Origin: a virus
DNA length: 21,754 bases
Reading direction: 5' to 3' (one strand)
Virus record (IMG/VR): IMGVR_UViG_3300025426_000132
Location: 1-21,754 of that record
Shown here: one piece after another, positions 14,639 to 21,726 of the stretch
How the letters are laid out: every line of letters begins with the position of its first letter
Position numbering within the stretch: the stretch's first letter is position 1
Translations under genes and position numbers: made by a program
Notes under the pieces: model-generated
What the model saw: only the letters and a program-made list of their open reading frames with translations
Told to the model about the DNA's origin: nothing
The model's database searches: none

Positions 14639-16906
14639 TTATTTTATACCGCTTAGTTTTTGCCAATCTGTCAATAAATTAGCTGAATCTTTTAAAATTG
14701 TATCTTCCATTGTGACCTTTTGAATGTTACCTGTAGCTTGTGTACGTTTTGGTCCATTCAATCCACCTGCTAATGTTTGTAACATATACTGTAAGTCTTG
14801 GAATGCTTTATCATCATCACTATTTGCATAGGATTCTTCTACCTGCTCTCCAGAATCACATTCGCATTCATACATACCGCATTCATTGCAAGTTTCACCA
14901 TCTTCGTGGTCATGTTCCTCTTTAACTGGATATTCTTTTCCACCAACTTTAATTTTCTCTCCAGGTTGAATTCCATCTTTTTTAGCTTTAGCAAGTGCGC
15001 CAGTAAATGCATTACCTTCATCAACTTCGTCATCGGCATTAACTGGACCTAATTCTTGTGGTAATTCACAACCAAGAATCTTGCAAACTTCTTCATAATT
15101 AATTTGATTTTCATCGCCAATATATTGAATAGCTTCTGCATCTAAATCATGTACGTTGCGTATTCCAGTACTTTGCATATATTCTATAGCAGATTTTTTT
15201 ACTTCTTTTACTGGATCAAAACCTTCAGAAACTTCTTCATCACCTTGATAGTCTCTTTCACCTGGTTCGTCTAAATCACCGTCATGATCTAAGTCTTCTC
15301 CATCTTCTTCAGGTTCGTAATCAATTGATGCCGTACCTTCTGGTCCTTGCTTTGGTGAACCACCTTGAATACCTGTCATTTTCTTAATCAATGCAAGCAT
15401 GTCATCACCATCACCGACTACTTCAGGGCTAGCCGGAATCTCTGTTCCATGACCCGGCTCTTCTTCGTGCTGAGGTGCACCATAAGCACTTGGGCTTCCT
15501 GGTTGTTCTTCGCCGCCAAAGACACCTATACCAGCTTGTCTTAGTGCAGATAATAACTTCTGTGCATCTTCATCATTAGCAGTTACACTAACTGAATCAG
15601 GTTGACCTTGTTGACCAGTACTTGAAGATACTGTTAGTCCTTCAGTTAATAAGGTGTTGAGTTGATTTTCCCAACTTTCGAATTGTTTATCTTTCATATC
15701 TTTGCTTTCAAATGGATTCTTCTTAGGTGCCATCAAACCTTTAATGAAACTTCCTGCTTTTTCAGCACCACCAATAACTCTATCAGTTGCAGCGTTAATT
15801 GGATCTACATGCCACGGTGTATGTTGTGGCTGTTGTTGAACATGTTTTGCACTATCTTGTGCAAAACGAGATGCTACCCATTCATGTGGATCTCCTTCAC
15901 GTGCCTTAGCTACACCATATGGCATTTCACCTGAATGTACATAGTAGTCATACAATGCGTCATACAAGTTATTATCCATTTCAGCACCTTTAAGGAAATT
16001 TTTAACTTCGTACTTAAATCTATTAATGATGTGCTCCAATGAATCTTTATTTTCTTCTAAAGATACACTTTCTTTAACACTCTTTTTGTTTTTGTTGTCT
16101 AACATGCCACGCTTGTTAGCAGTTGCCCATGCAATATTTTCTGCTTCTTTGTCACTGTGTCCAGCTTTCTTTTCACTGGCTTTAACATGTGCGACCATAC
16201 GATCAACTTTAGCACCTTCCTCAACACTTTCGTGATGCATCTTGCTTAATGTTTGTGCTAAACGTGCTTGTTTACCTAATGTACCTGAATCGTGTGCATG
16301 TTTCTTTGCAAATGCTTGTGTGCCCATATGAGCCGCTTTAGCTTTCTTAGTGAATGCACCAGGATGTTTAATTGCTTTTTGAATCCATTTTTCGCCACCA
16401 TCTTCGGTCATATCTTCATCCGGATTCAATGTCATTTGACCTTGGCCAATAGCTTGTTTAATTGTACCGGCTAATTGTGGATTGTTAACTGTACCTAATG
16501 TCTTGTCACCTTGCTTGATAACTTGTGTGCTAGCACTTGCAGGAGCAATTGTAACTTGGTCACCTTCGTTCAATTGATTAGCTTCTACTGCCTCAATCCA
16601 ATCTTTTAATTTGTGCTTTGCTGAAACTTTACCAACTTTACCACTTGGCTTAGAACCTAACATTGATTGAATTCCTGATGTATCATGCTTGATATCATTA
16701 CCATGTTCATCTTTTGCAGCTTTAGTTGGACGACCGCGAGTTCTTTTTGGTTCGTCTTTTTTAGTTTCGGCATCTTTGTTTACTTTACCAATTTTGTGTC
16801 CATACTGATCACGTACATCTTCTTTACCATGACTTGTACCATAGGTACCTTTATGTACTGTTTCGCTGATAGCGTCCATTGACTGTAGTAATGATTTAAA
16901 ATCCAT
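14639..16906 (-). CDS. Large acidic internal virion protein (755 aa)
   Basis: This hydrophilic, low-complexity protein has conserved islands seen in internal head proteins of T4-like phages. They include GAFTKKAKAAHMGTQAFAKK near residues 185-205, AGHSDKEAENIAWATANKRG near 255-275, SVSVTANDEDAQKLLSALRQ near 450, and a cysteine knuckle CNECGMYECEC near 690 that could bind zinc. A basic stretch KRTRGRPTK near residue 55 resembles an AT-hook. The N-terminus MDFKSLLQSMDAISE, and LLTEG near residue 430, fit the (L/I)-x-E prohead-protease pattern, so it may be packaged and processed in the head. It could condense or be ejected with DNA; this is inference. The start has AAGGAT 6 bases ahead. Confidence 0.75.
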   Translation of the reverse strand: MDFKSLLQSMDAISETVHKGTYGTSHGKEDVRDQYGHKIGKVNKDAETKKDEPKRTRGRPTKAAKDEHGNDIKHDTSGIQSMLGSKPSGKVGKVSAKHKLKDWIEAVEANQLNEGDQVTIAPASASTQVIKQGDKTLGTVNNPQLAGTIKQAIGQGQMTLNPDEDMTEDGGEKWIQKAIKHPGAFTKKAKAAHMGTQAFAKKHAHDSGTLGKQARLAQTLSKMHHESVEEGAKVDRMVAHVKASEKKAGHSDKEAENIAWATANKRGMLDNKNKKSVKESVSLEENKDSLEHIINRFKYEVKNFLKGAEMDNNLYDALYDYYVHSGEMPYGVAKAREGDPHEWVASRFAQDSAKHVQQQPQHTPWHVDPINAATDRVIGGAEKAGSFIKGLMAPKKNPFESKDMKDKQFESWENQLNTLLTEGLTVSSSTGQQGQPDSVSVTANDEDAQKLLSALRQAGIGVFGGEEQPGSPSAYGAPQHEEEPGHGTEIPASPEVVGDGDDMLALIKKMTGIQGGSPKQGPEGTASIDYEPEEDGEDLDHDGDLDEPGERDYQGDEEVSEGFDPVKEVKKSAIEYMQSTGIRNVHDLDAEAIQYIGDENQINYEEVCKILGCELPQELGPVNADDEVDEGNAFTGALAKAKKDGIQPGEKIKVGGKEYPVKEEHDHEDGETCNECGMYECECDSGEQVEESYANSDDDKAFQDLQYMLQTLAGGLNGPKRTQATGNIQKVTMEDTILKDSANLLTDWQKLSGIK

Positions 16907-16917
16907 TATCTTTATCC

Positions 16918-17127
16918 TTATTTCTTATCTAATTTATCTTCGATACGTGTTAGTTGGGCTTTTAACTCAGCTACTCTATCAGACATCTCAACTACTTTTA
17001 CATTTGTAACTTCTACTTTAGTAGTCAAATCTTGCATTTTTGTATCAATTGTTAGATACCCAGTGCCACCTAAACTACAAGCACCAATAACTATCCAAGT
17101 AAGTTGGGCAGGGCTAAAATCAATCAT
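16918..17127 (-). CDS. Small membrane-anchored coiled-coil protein (69 aa)
   Basis: One hydrophobic segment at about residues 9-27 (LTWIVIGACSLGGTGYLTI) is followed by a charged coiled coil to the end, rich in Val/Leu heptads and finishing LDKK. The ATG overlaps the previous stop as ATGA. Single-span proteins with a coiled coil can be holin-like, spanin-like or virion components. Nothing in the sequence decides among them. It is the only obvious membrane protein in the window and therefore the best local partner for the endolysin, though it is far from it. Confidence 0.72.
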   Translation of the reverse strand: MIDFSPAQLTWIVIGACSLGGTGYLTIDTKMQDLTTKVEVTNVKVVEMSDRVAELKAQLTRIEDKLDKK

Positions 17128-17729
17128 TTTGAACGTCCTGTTGGTGGCATTAATGGTCTAGTCATTTTGCTCATTGGACTTTGTGTATTAATACCTTCTT
17201 TGCTTTTGTTTACAGATTTAGTAGTTGGTTTAGCATCAAATTGATAATCAATGCTAGGTTTCTTTGGAACAACACGATCTAGGTATTGATTAGCATATTC
17301 TTTGCTAGCTTCTTTGCCATTATCTTCTAATTCAGGGGTATCTAATAATGCTTTCTTTTCTTCAGCATCCATTTCATTTGCATACTTATCATTTTCTGCA
17401 TTGATGCTATCATTGTAATCTGTTGTAATTACACGAACTTGATTAACATTTTTACCTAGTAGTTGAGCCATTTGTTGAATCATTGGTTCAGTAGCCGGGT
17501 ATTTGAATTCTGCTTTGATGATTGTAACTGATTCATTTTCTAATTCAGGAAAACCATATGGATCTTTTTGTACTGGTGTAGTTTTTGGATCTTCGATTTT
17601 CACCGGATCAAATTTGTTTAAGTTATATTTGAACATGTCGAGAAAGCTCTTATCAAGATCGCCGGCGATCTTAATCGTATAACGATATGTTCTAACTGAT
17701 TCTGTTAAGTAATGACGAAGGCTTTTCAT
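17124..17729 (-). CDS. Putative internal head protein with capsid-targeting N-terminus
   Basis: The first eleven residues are MKSLRHYLTES. T4 internal proteins and Alt enter the prohead through an N-terminal signal of the form MKTYQEFI.EA, cleaved by prohead protease gp21 after (L/I)-x-E. Here L8-T9-E10 followed by S11 matches both the layout and the cleavage rule. The rest has an alpha/beta region (residues 15-110) and a polar, Pro/Lys/Ser-rich tail. A GATAAATA late promoter and AGGAA ribosome site precede it. It lies next to the 755-residue protein, which may have the same fate. The exact function is unknown. Confidence 0.7.
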   Translation of the reverse strand: MKSLRHYLTESVRTYRYTIKIAGDLDKSFLDMFKYNLNKFDPVKIEDPKTTPVQKDPYGFPELENESVTIIKAEFKYPATEPMIQQMAQLLGKNVNQVRVITTDYNDSINAENDKYANEMDAEEKKALLDTPELEDNGKEASKEYANQYLDRVVPKKPSIDYQFDAKPTTKSVNKSKEGINTQSPMSKMTRPLMPPTGRSK

Positions 17730-17747
17730 TATTTTATTCCTATATAA

Positions 17748-17755
17748 TATTTATC
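17748..17755 (-). promoter_or_regulatory. T4-type late promoter core GATAAATA
   Basis: GATAAATATTATA on the minus strand lies 18 bases before the ATG at 17729, with AGGAA between. It lies directly behind the stop of the gp16-like gene (17757). Confidence 0.6.
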
Positions 17756-17756
17756 T

Positions 17757-18239
17757 TTATTGCGTTTTTTTGCTTGCCAATATGGATTTGAGTATCTCAT
17801 TACGATCCAATAATGACCCTTCACCTACCGGGGTAGCTTCGATTTCTTTAGTTGAACTAGCTATTTTTTGATCCAATTGTGCTTTTTTCAACTGCAAATC
17901 AATCATTTTAAGCTTTTTGTTAAGCTTTGCAGTCTTAGCAGTAATAGCATGTCCTAACATACTACTTGCTGAATTGAATATCTCACTAGCAAATCTGCTA
18001 TCCACTTGCATGCCCAAGTCAAATAAATCCTTGTAACTACTTGTTGCTAAATTAGCCAATTCATCCATTTCAATATCACTTGCCTCTAATCCACGAACTT
18101 GGGGTAGAGCATTTTCTATTTTTTCTAGTGTATCTAGTGCATTCATAGTTACATCTTCAGCATATTCGGGGATAGGGATTTTAAGATCCCCGATTTCTTC
18201 TTCCGGTAGCTCAAATAATTCTGCGAGTTTTTTAGTAAT
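17757..18239 (-). CDS. 16: Small terminase subunit (T4 gp16-like), probable AUU start
   Basis: Small terminase recognises phage DNA and regulates the packaging motor gp17. The family pattern is a short N-terminal helix, a Pro/acidic linker, then a long helical hairpin. It is seen as KKLAELFELPEEE, the linker, and DLFDLGMQVDSRFASEIFNS with a following Lys/Leu coiled coil. The frame is open upstream to a TGA at 18255 but has no ATG, GTG or TTG before ATG 18146. That ATG would leave 129 residues, drop the conserved N-terminus and lacks a good ribosome site. AGGAG (18247-18251) lies 7 bases before ATT 18239, giving 160 residues against 164 in T4 gp16, so I chose ATT. ATT 18245 is possible but only 1 base from AGGAG. 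No gp17 is in the window. Confidence 0.6.
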   Translation of the reverse strand: MTKKLAELFELPEEEIGDLKIPIPEYAEDVTMNALDTLEKIENALPQVRGLEASDIEMDELANLATSSYKDLFDLGMQVDSRFASEIFNSASSMLGHAITAKTAKLNKKLKMIDLQLKKAQLDQKIASSTKEIEATPVGEGSLLDRNEILKSILASKKTQ

Positions 18240-18254
18240 TTTAATTCTCCTGTA

Positions 18255-19007
18255 TCATTTATTTAGTTTGCAATTAACACCGTGCCATCTAAAGTAATTA
18301 CCTATATTTGATGACTTGTTGCAAAACTCACATATTTTTATAGAATTTATTCTAGTAATCTGTTCGGCAACCACATGCGGATTATTTTCTAAAAATTTTT
18401 TACGTTTTACACTTTGTATATATCTAGCAGTATCCGATTTCCAAAATAGTGAACTAGATTTACTTAACAATTTTTTTGTAGATTCACTAACTGTCCTATC
18501 TCTGTCAGACCAGGCTGCAATCATTTTATTTTTTGTCAATTCAGATTTTGGTATATTTTTTGTCTTGTTGGATAATTTTTGTTTATGCTCATCAGATAAT
18601 GGTTTCTTTTGCTTTCCAGTGTTAGTTTCTGTAATATTTTTAACAAACTGTTGTCTGAATAATGCGTATTCCCTAGATGAAATATTATACCTATTTTGCT
18701 TAGAACCTGCACGACACATTGACCATAAGCCAAAAATCATTTTTTTCTTAGCTGGTCCGTCAGTCATTCTAACTAATAATTTATGACAAACAAAATGTTC
18801 TCTAGCAGTTAATTTTATCCTATTTACTTTATCATTGGGATTACCATCTAACCAACCAATTGGGCCTTCTCTAACTCTATTTTTATAAAAAGATTCGGGA
18901 ATGATATGGTGATTTTCATAATACTCATTCGGTATTATTTTTCGGATTTTTGCATGCTGTATTATTTTATAATACAAATCGGTATATTTGTTCTTGATAA
19001 ATATCAT
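18255..19007 (-). CDS. Free-standing HNH homing endonuclease
   Basis: The 250-residue protein has the phage HNH pattern: ENHHIIP (His33/34), a central Asn near 62 and LTAREHFVCH (His71, His75). A NUMOD3-like stretch GKQKKPLSDEHKQKLS lies at 131-146. The C-terminal zinc finger is CEFC..HGVNC (Cys226, Cys229, His242, Cys246). Such enzymes cut phage genomes lacking the gene, usually close by, and spread by repair. It sits between intact gp4 and gp16-like genes with no sign of an intron. I chose ATG 19007 because AAGGAG (19017-19022) lies 9 bases ahead; ATG 19025 is upstream of that site and would give 256 residues. Its last codons overlap a promoter-like AATAAATG, and its TGA is in frame with the gp16-like gene. 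Confidence 0.9.
   Translation of the reverse strand: MIFIKNKYTDLYYKIIQHAKIRKIIPNEYYENHHIIPESFYKNRVREGPIGWLDGNPNDKVNRIKLTAREHFVCHKLLVRMTDGPAKKKMIFGLWSMCRAGSKQNRYNISSREYALFRQQFVKNITETNTGKQKKPLSDEHKQKLSNKTKNIPKSELTKNKMIAAWSDRDRTVSESTKKLLSKSSSLFWKSDTARYIQSVKRKKFLENNPHVVAEQITRINSIKICEFCNKSSNIGNYFRWHGVNCKLNK
18256..18263 (-). promoter_or_regulatory. Possible late promoter core AATAAATG before gp16-like gene
   Basis: CTAAATAAATGATACAGGAG on the minus strand combines a NATAAAT core, inside the endonuclease stop region, with the AGGAG ribosome site of the gp16-like gene. It resembles CTAAATAAATAA at 6753-6764, which also overlaps a stop codon. Confidence 0.35.
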
Positions 19008-19034
19008 TGCTGATTGCTCCTTCATAGCGTTAGA

Positions 19035-19064
19035 GTAGTTGGGAACGCCAATTCCGCGAACTAC
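19035..19064 (-). repeat. Hairpin between gp4 and the homing endonuclease
   Basis: GTAGTT and AACTAC form a 6-bp outer stem and GGAA/TTCC a 4-bp inner stem around TTGGCG, with a small internal loop. It lies just after the GATAAATA core and before the AAGGAG of the endonuclease. It lacks a T-run, so it is not a standard terminator. It may stabilise the message or be a remnant of the insertion junction. Confidence 0.55.
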
Positions 19065-19069
19065 ACTAT

Positions 19070-19077
19070 TATTTATC
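19070..19077 (-). promoter_or_regulatory. T4-type late promoter core GATAAATA at the end of gp4
   Basis: The TAA stop of gp4 is part of GATAAATAATAG on the minus strand. It would transcribe the homing endonuclease and perhaps the gp16-like gene late in infection. Confidence 0.55.
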
Positions 19078-19504
19078 TTTTTCCATTACGAAAAATATCG
19101 GTTTCACTTATAACCCTAAATGTGAAGCCATTTTGCTTACAATATAGATTTGCCGCGGCAAATTTTGCCATATTAACAATAGCATGTGCTTTATCATGTT
19201 TACTTTTCGCTTCATTAAGTGAGGTTTGTGCTTTTGGTTTCACTTCAATAACTTCAGCTTTTTGATGTCCATATTTATTTGTGTAAACGACAAAAAAATC
19301 AGGAATATAATTTGCTCTTTTACCGGTCAATGGATTTGCATATGGAATTACAATAGCTTCACTAGCCCATTTAGAAATGCTTTTATTAGTATCTAAAAAA
19401 TGCATTACTTGCATTTCCCATCCACTACGATATCTAGGTAAGTGTTTACCTATATACTTTTCAGGTTGAGTAGGAGTGAATACACCTTGTGCAAAATTTG
19501 CCAT
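19073..19504 (-). CDS. 4: Head completion nuclease (T4 gp4-like)
   Basis: T4 gp4 acts on filled heads before tail joining and has a PD-(D/E)xK nuclease-like fold related to TnsA. This 143-residue protein matches its length (150) and motifs: RYRSGWEMQVMHFLD with Glu30, then Pro68-Asp69 in ANYIPDFFVVY, and the EVIEVKP strand with Glu87 and Lys89. The nuclease residues appear intact. Its ATG overlaps the preceding stop as TAATG. Downstream lies the homing endonuclease; in phages without that gene gp4 and the gp16-like gene would be neighbours, and gp4 may carry the cutting site. Confidence 0.88.
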   Translation of the reverse strand: MANFAQGVFTPTQPEKYIGKHLPRYRSGWEMQVMHFLDTNKSISKWASEAIVIPYANPLTGKRANYIPDFFVVYTNKYGHQKAEVIEVKPKAQTSLNEAKSKHDKAHAIVNMAKFAAANLYCKQNGFTFRVISETDIFRNGKR

Positions 19505-19863
19505 TATATAACAATATTGCGCTGAACAGGTTCATTGGGTATTGGAACTACGCCAAAACCATAAAGTGCAGTTTTACTTTTTAAACTGTTTAGATAGTAA
19601 ATCATAATTGCATTGGCTTCAAGTTTACTCTTACCCTTGACATAAGATAACAGTTCTAATGGATCTTGATTTGTGATCCCTGCAATTCTAAATATCATTG
19701 TTGTAAAGTTGTTAGCAACACTTATACTATTTGTGACACTATAAAAATATGATCTAACAATCTCATATCTATTTCCATCTACAACCATGCTATAGTTATA
19801 AAAACTATCAAATAATTTTACAGCATCATTAACTGTATTTGGTGTATCTATCGTATTAGCCAT
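19504..19863 (-). CDS. Conserved small virion protein (119 aa)
   Basis: The mostly helical protein has FDSFYNYSMVVDGNRYE, then SVANNFTTMIFRIAGIT and SLKSKTALYGFGVVPIPNEP. I recall this pattern from structural proteins of T4-like cyanophages encoded near gp4 and tail genes, but not its function. It starts 1 base after the preceding stop, with GGTAAATAAC ahead of the ATG, and overlaps gp4. A tail-completion or head-tail-joining part would fit its place, but this is inferred from neighbours only. Confidence 0.75.
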   Translation of the reverse strand: MANTIDTPNTVNDAVKLFDSFYNYSMVVDGNRYEIVRSYFYSVTNSISVANNFTTMIFRIAGITNQDPLELLSYVKGKSKLEANAIMIYYLNSLKSKTALYGFGVVPIPNEPVQRNIVI

Positions 19864-19864
19864 G

Positions 19865-21040
19865 TTATTTACCTATAGCTGTATTTACTGCTTTAGTAAT
19901 GGCTGTGTTAGTATTTGAGACAACTTGTTGTGCAGTTGGGAAATTAAATTGTGTATTTCTGTTTGGCGTACCTTGCAACCAATTTGTCGCAACACCTAGT
20001 GCATCACCCTTAGCAGCATTAACAATGGATGCAGGGTTTTTGAAGGTGTTCAATGTAGTACCGGCGATTTTAAGTGCACCTAAATAATTACCACTAGACA
20101 ATGCATCTTGGAATCCACCAGCTGCATCTAGTAAACCACCTTGACCTAAAATAGTACTATTGCTACCAGGTGTTGCAATAGGACTAGTAGTTGTATCATA
20201 ATGACTAGAATCACCAAATCCAGTGATGATTTCAGATGGTTTTTTGCCGTCAATTGCGCCGGCATAATATTTTACTGTTTCATACTGTAATGACATTTGA
20301 TGTTCCATTACGCCGTTACCTTGCGAGTAATCGTATGTATCATGCGAAAAACTTTCAATAACAGGATTAATTAATCTGTACAAAATAAAATTATGTTGAT
20401 TAAAACCATATATGTTGATTGACCTAAAAAACGGGGTTTTAACTACTCCGCCTAATTTAGAAGTTTGATACCCTGCACTGGTTAATGCTGGTTCACCTAC
20501 GTATCCCCAATCATCATTACCTGATATATCAGGTTCATATATATTTCTCTGATTAATATCTTGTGTATTGTAGTTATTGCTTAGTGATTTTAGTGCAGTA
20601 TTAGATTTGTTGATAGTAGCCATTGGATCTGGCTGCTCACCATCTTTATAATAATATGTATAGTAGTTATGCCATAATTTTGTAATTAAACTACTATTGT
20701 CATCGTGGAATACAATATTAACCGGATCATATTTAATTTTAGTTTGTACTACACGTTTACGATTATACTGATTCATTGTATGCAGGTCAAACGTATACTT
20801 TGGTAATTGAACTGTTTTTACTGCTAAACCATAGTTTCTGTCTGTGGGCATATCAGACAAAGATCCTATCAAACTCTCATTCAAATCAAAGTAAACATGA
20901 AATAAGAATTTGTATTTTGGTGCGTATCCGTATGCATTAGTAACAAAGGTTTTACTTGCGTGTTGATAGTCACGCAAGTAATCATTGCCAAAAAAGCCAG
21001 CAGATACGCTACTAGCGAATTCTTGAAAGAATCCCGCCAT
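19865..21040 (-). CDS. Tail-tube-related baseplate protein (gp48/gp54-like)
   Basis: The 391-residue protein contains FGNDYLRDYQHASKTFVTNA, YAPKYKFLFHVYFDLNE and, later, YDYSQGNGVMEHQMSLQYE. The last motif belongs to the tail-tube fold that gp19 shares with the baseplate-tube junction proteins gp54 and gp48. These start and cap tube polymerisation on the baseplate. The first motifs are ones I recall from aquatic T4-like homologues. The C-terminal ~100 residues are Gly/Ala/Asn-rich with a helical tail. It follows gp19 by 3 bases without a good ribosome site, so translation is probably coupled. I cannot tell gp48 from gp54. Confidence 0.72.
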   Translation of the reverse strand: MAGFFQEFASSVSAGFFGNDYLRDYQHASKTFVTNAYGYAPKYKFLFHVYFDLNESLIGSLSDMPTDRNYGLAVKTVQLPKYTFDLHTMNQYNRKRVVQTKIKYDPVNIVFHDDNSSLITKLWHNYYTYYYKDGEQPDPMATINKSNTALKSLSNNYNTQDINQRNIYEPDISGNDDWGYVGEPALTSAGYQTSKLGGVVKTPFFRSINIYGFNQHNFILYRLINPVIESFSHDTYDYSQGNGVMEHQMSLQYETVKYYAGAIDGKKPSEIITGFGDSSHYDTTTSPIATPGSNSTILGQGGLLDAAGGFQDALSSGNYLGALKIAGTTLNTFKNPASIVNAAKGDALGVATNWLQGTPNRNTQFNFPTAQQVVSNTNTAITKAVNTAIGK

Positions 21041-21043
21041 TTA

Positions 21044-21667
21044 TTAAATACCTGTTACTGATTGACCACCGAATGCACGACCAACAGTTGTACCAACACC
21101 TGAACCTAATGGTGATTGGATTGCGTTATCAAATCTAATTGATAATTGAATTGTAGCTGGGTCATTTGATTTGTAATCCATGTTATTATAGTTTGCTGAT
21201 TTAATAAAGCAACCATATAACTCCCATGCTTCCAATACGTTAGGAAGTAATGTACCATTTCCACCATCAAGAATTTCATAGTTGATTTGGAACTTATAGT
21301 CTTGACCAGTAGCTGCACTTGCTTGTTCAACAAAGTCAAATTGTTTCTGTAGTTGTTGACCAACTAGTTTAGAAACATTACCTGATGCATCATCACGTAA
21401 ATTGATTTGTGTCTCTTGCCATGAATGCTTACCGGCTAAAAATACTTTACTATTATAAATGTCTAATGTGATTTCTTCAAAAGATACATTAGGTCTTTGA
21501 ATGTCCATTACTTGTTTAGTTAGTTCTTGTGTAGAACCACCTGTTCCAAAGTTTAAGAATAATGCTCTAAAACGATACTGTAGTTTAGGCATCAACAAAC
21601 CCTGAGAACTAGGGGTGTTGTCTGAACCTACGGTCATATTGAACAGTGAATTTGAGGCTGTTGCCAT
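21044..21667 (-). CDS. 19: Tail tube protein gp19
   Basis: The tube subunit forms the channel for DNA in contractile-tail phages. The 207-residue sequence has KLQYRFRALFLNFG, a VMDIQRPNVSFEEITLDIYN strand pair and a KHSWQETQINLRDD segment typical of gp19. A YKFQINYEILDG strand and a C-terminal Gly-rich tail follow. It is somewhat longer than T4 gp19 (163). The ATG has AAGGAG 8 bases ahead and a GATAAATA late promoter 20 bases ahead, just after a terminator, so it starts a strong late unit. It lies directly after a probable gp18 gene, the T4 order. Confidence 0.9.
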   Translation of the reverse strand: MATASNSLFNMTVGSDNTPSSQGLLMPKLQYRFRALFLNFGTGGSTQELTKQVMDIQRPNVSFEEITLDIYNSKVFLAGKHSWQETQINLRDDASGNVSKLVGQQLQKQFDFVEQASAATGQDYKFQINYEILDGGNGTLLPNVLEAWELYGCFIKSANYNNMDYKSNDPATIQLSIRFDNAIQSPLGSGVGTTVGRAFGGQSVTGI

Positions 21668-21686
21668 TATATTGTCTCCTTAATAT

Positions 21687-21694
21687 TATTTATC
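21687..21694 (-). promoter_or_regulatory. T4-type late promoter core GATAAATA of gp19
   Basis: GATAAATAATATTAAGGAG on the minus strand combines the core with the gp19 ribosome site, and it follows the terminator at 21706-21721. This is the clearest late promoter in the window. Confidence 0.7.
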
Positions 21695-21705
21695 TTTAAA
21701 ATAAA

Positions 21706-21721
21706 GACCCCCTGAGGGGTC
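21706..21721 (-). terminator. Intrinsic terminator after the probable sheath gene
   Basis: On the minus strand GACCCC pairs with GGGGTC over 6 bp, then TTTATTTT. It lies 5 bases after the stop of the gene entering from the right edge and before the gp19 promoter. Confidence 0.82.
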
Positions 21722-21726
21722 ATTTA

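Noticed and set aside
14839-15039. 66-residue minus-strand frame inside the 755-residue gene
   Set aside because: It is an alternative-frame shadow in Glu/Lys/Met-rich codons without its own ribosome site.
18316-18786. 156-residue plus-strand frame opposite the homing endonuclease
   Set aside because: It is antisense to a well-supported HNH gene, with no ribosome site; its hydrophobic composition is the complement of Lys-rich codons.
18992-19003. Plus-strand GATAAATA inside the endonuclease gene
   Set aside because: It is antisense, encodes the first codons of the endonuclease on the other strand and precedes no plus-strand gene.
18255-19073. Group I intron containing the endonuclease
   Set aside because: Both flanking genes are complete on their own, no gene is split, and the endonuclease has its own promoter-like and ribosome sites. 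I saw no intron core, but did not fold the sequence by computation.
21106-21363. 85-residue minus-strand frame inside gp19
   Set aside because: It overlaps the strongly supported gp19 frame and has no recognisable protein features.
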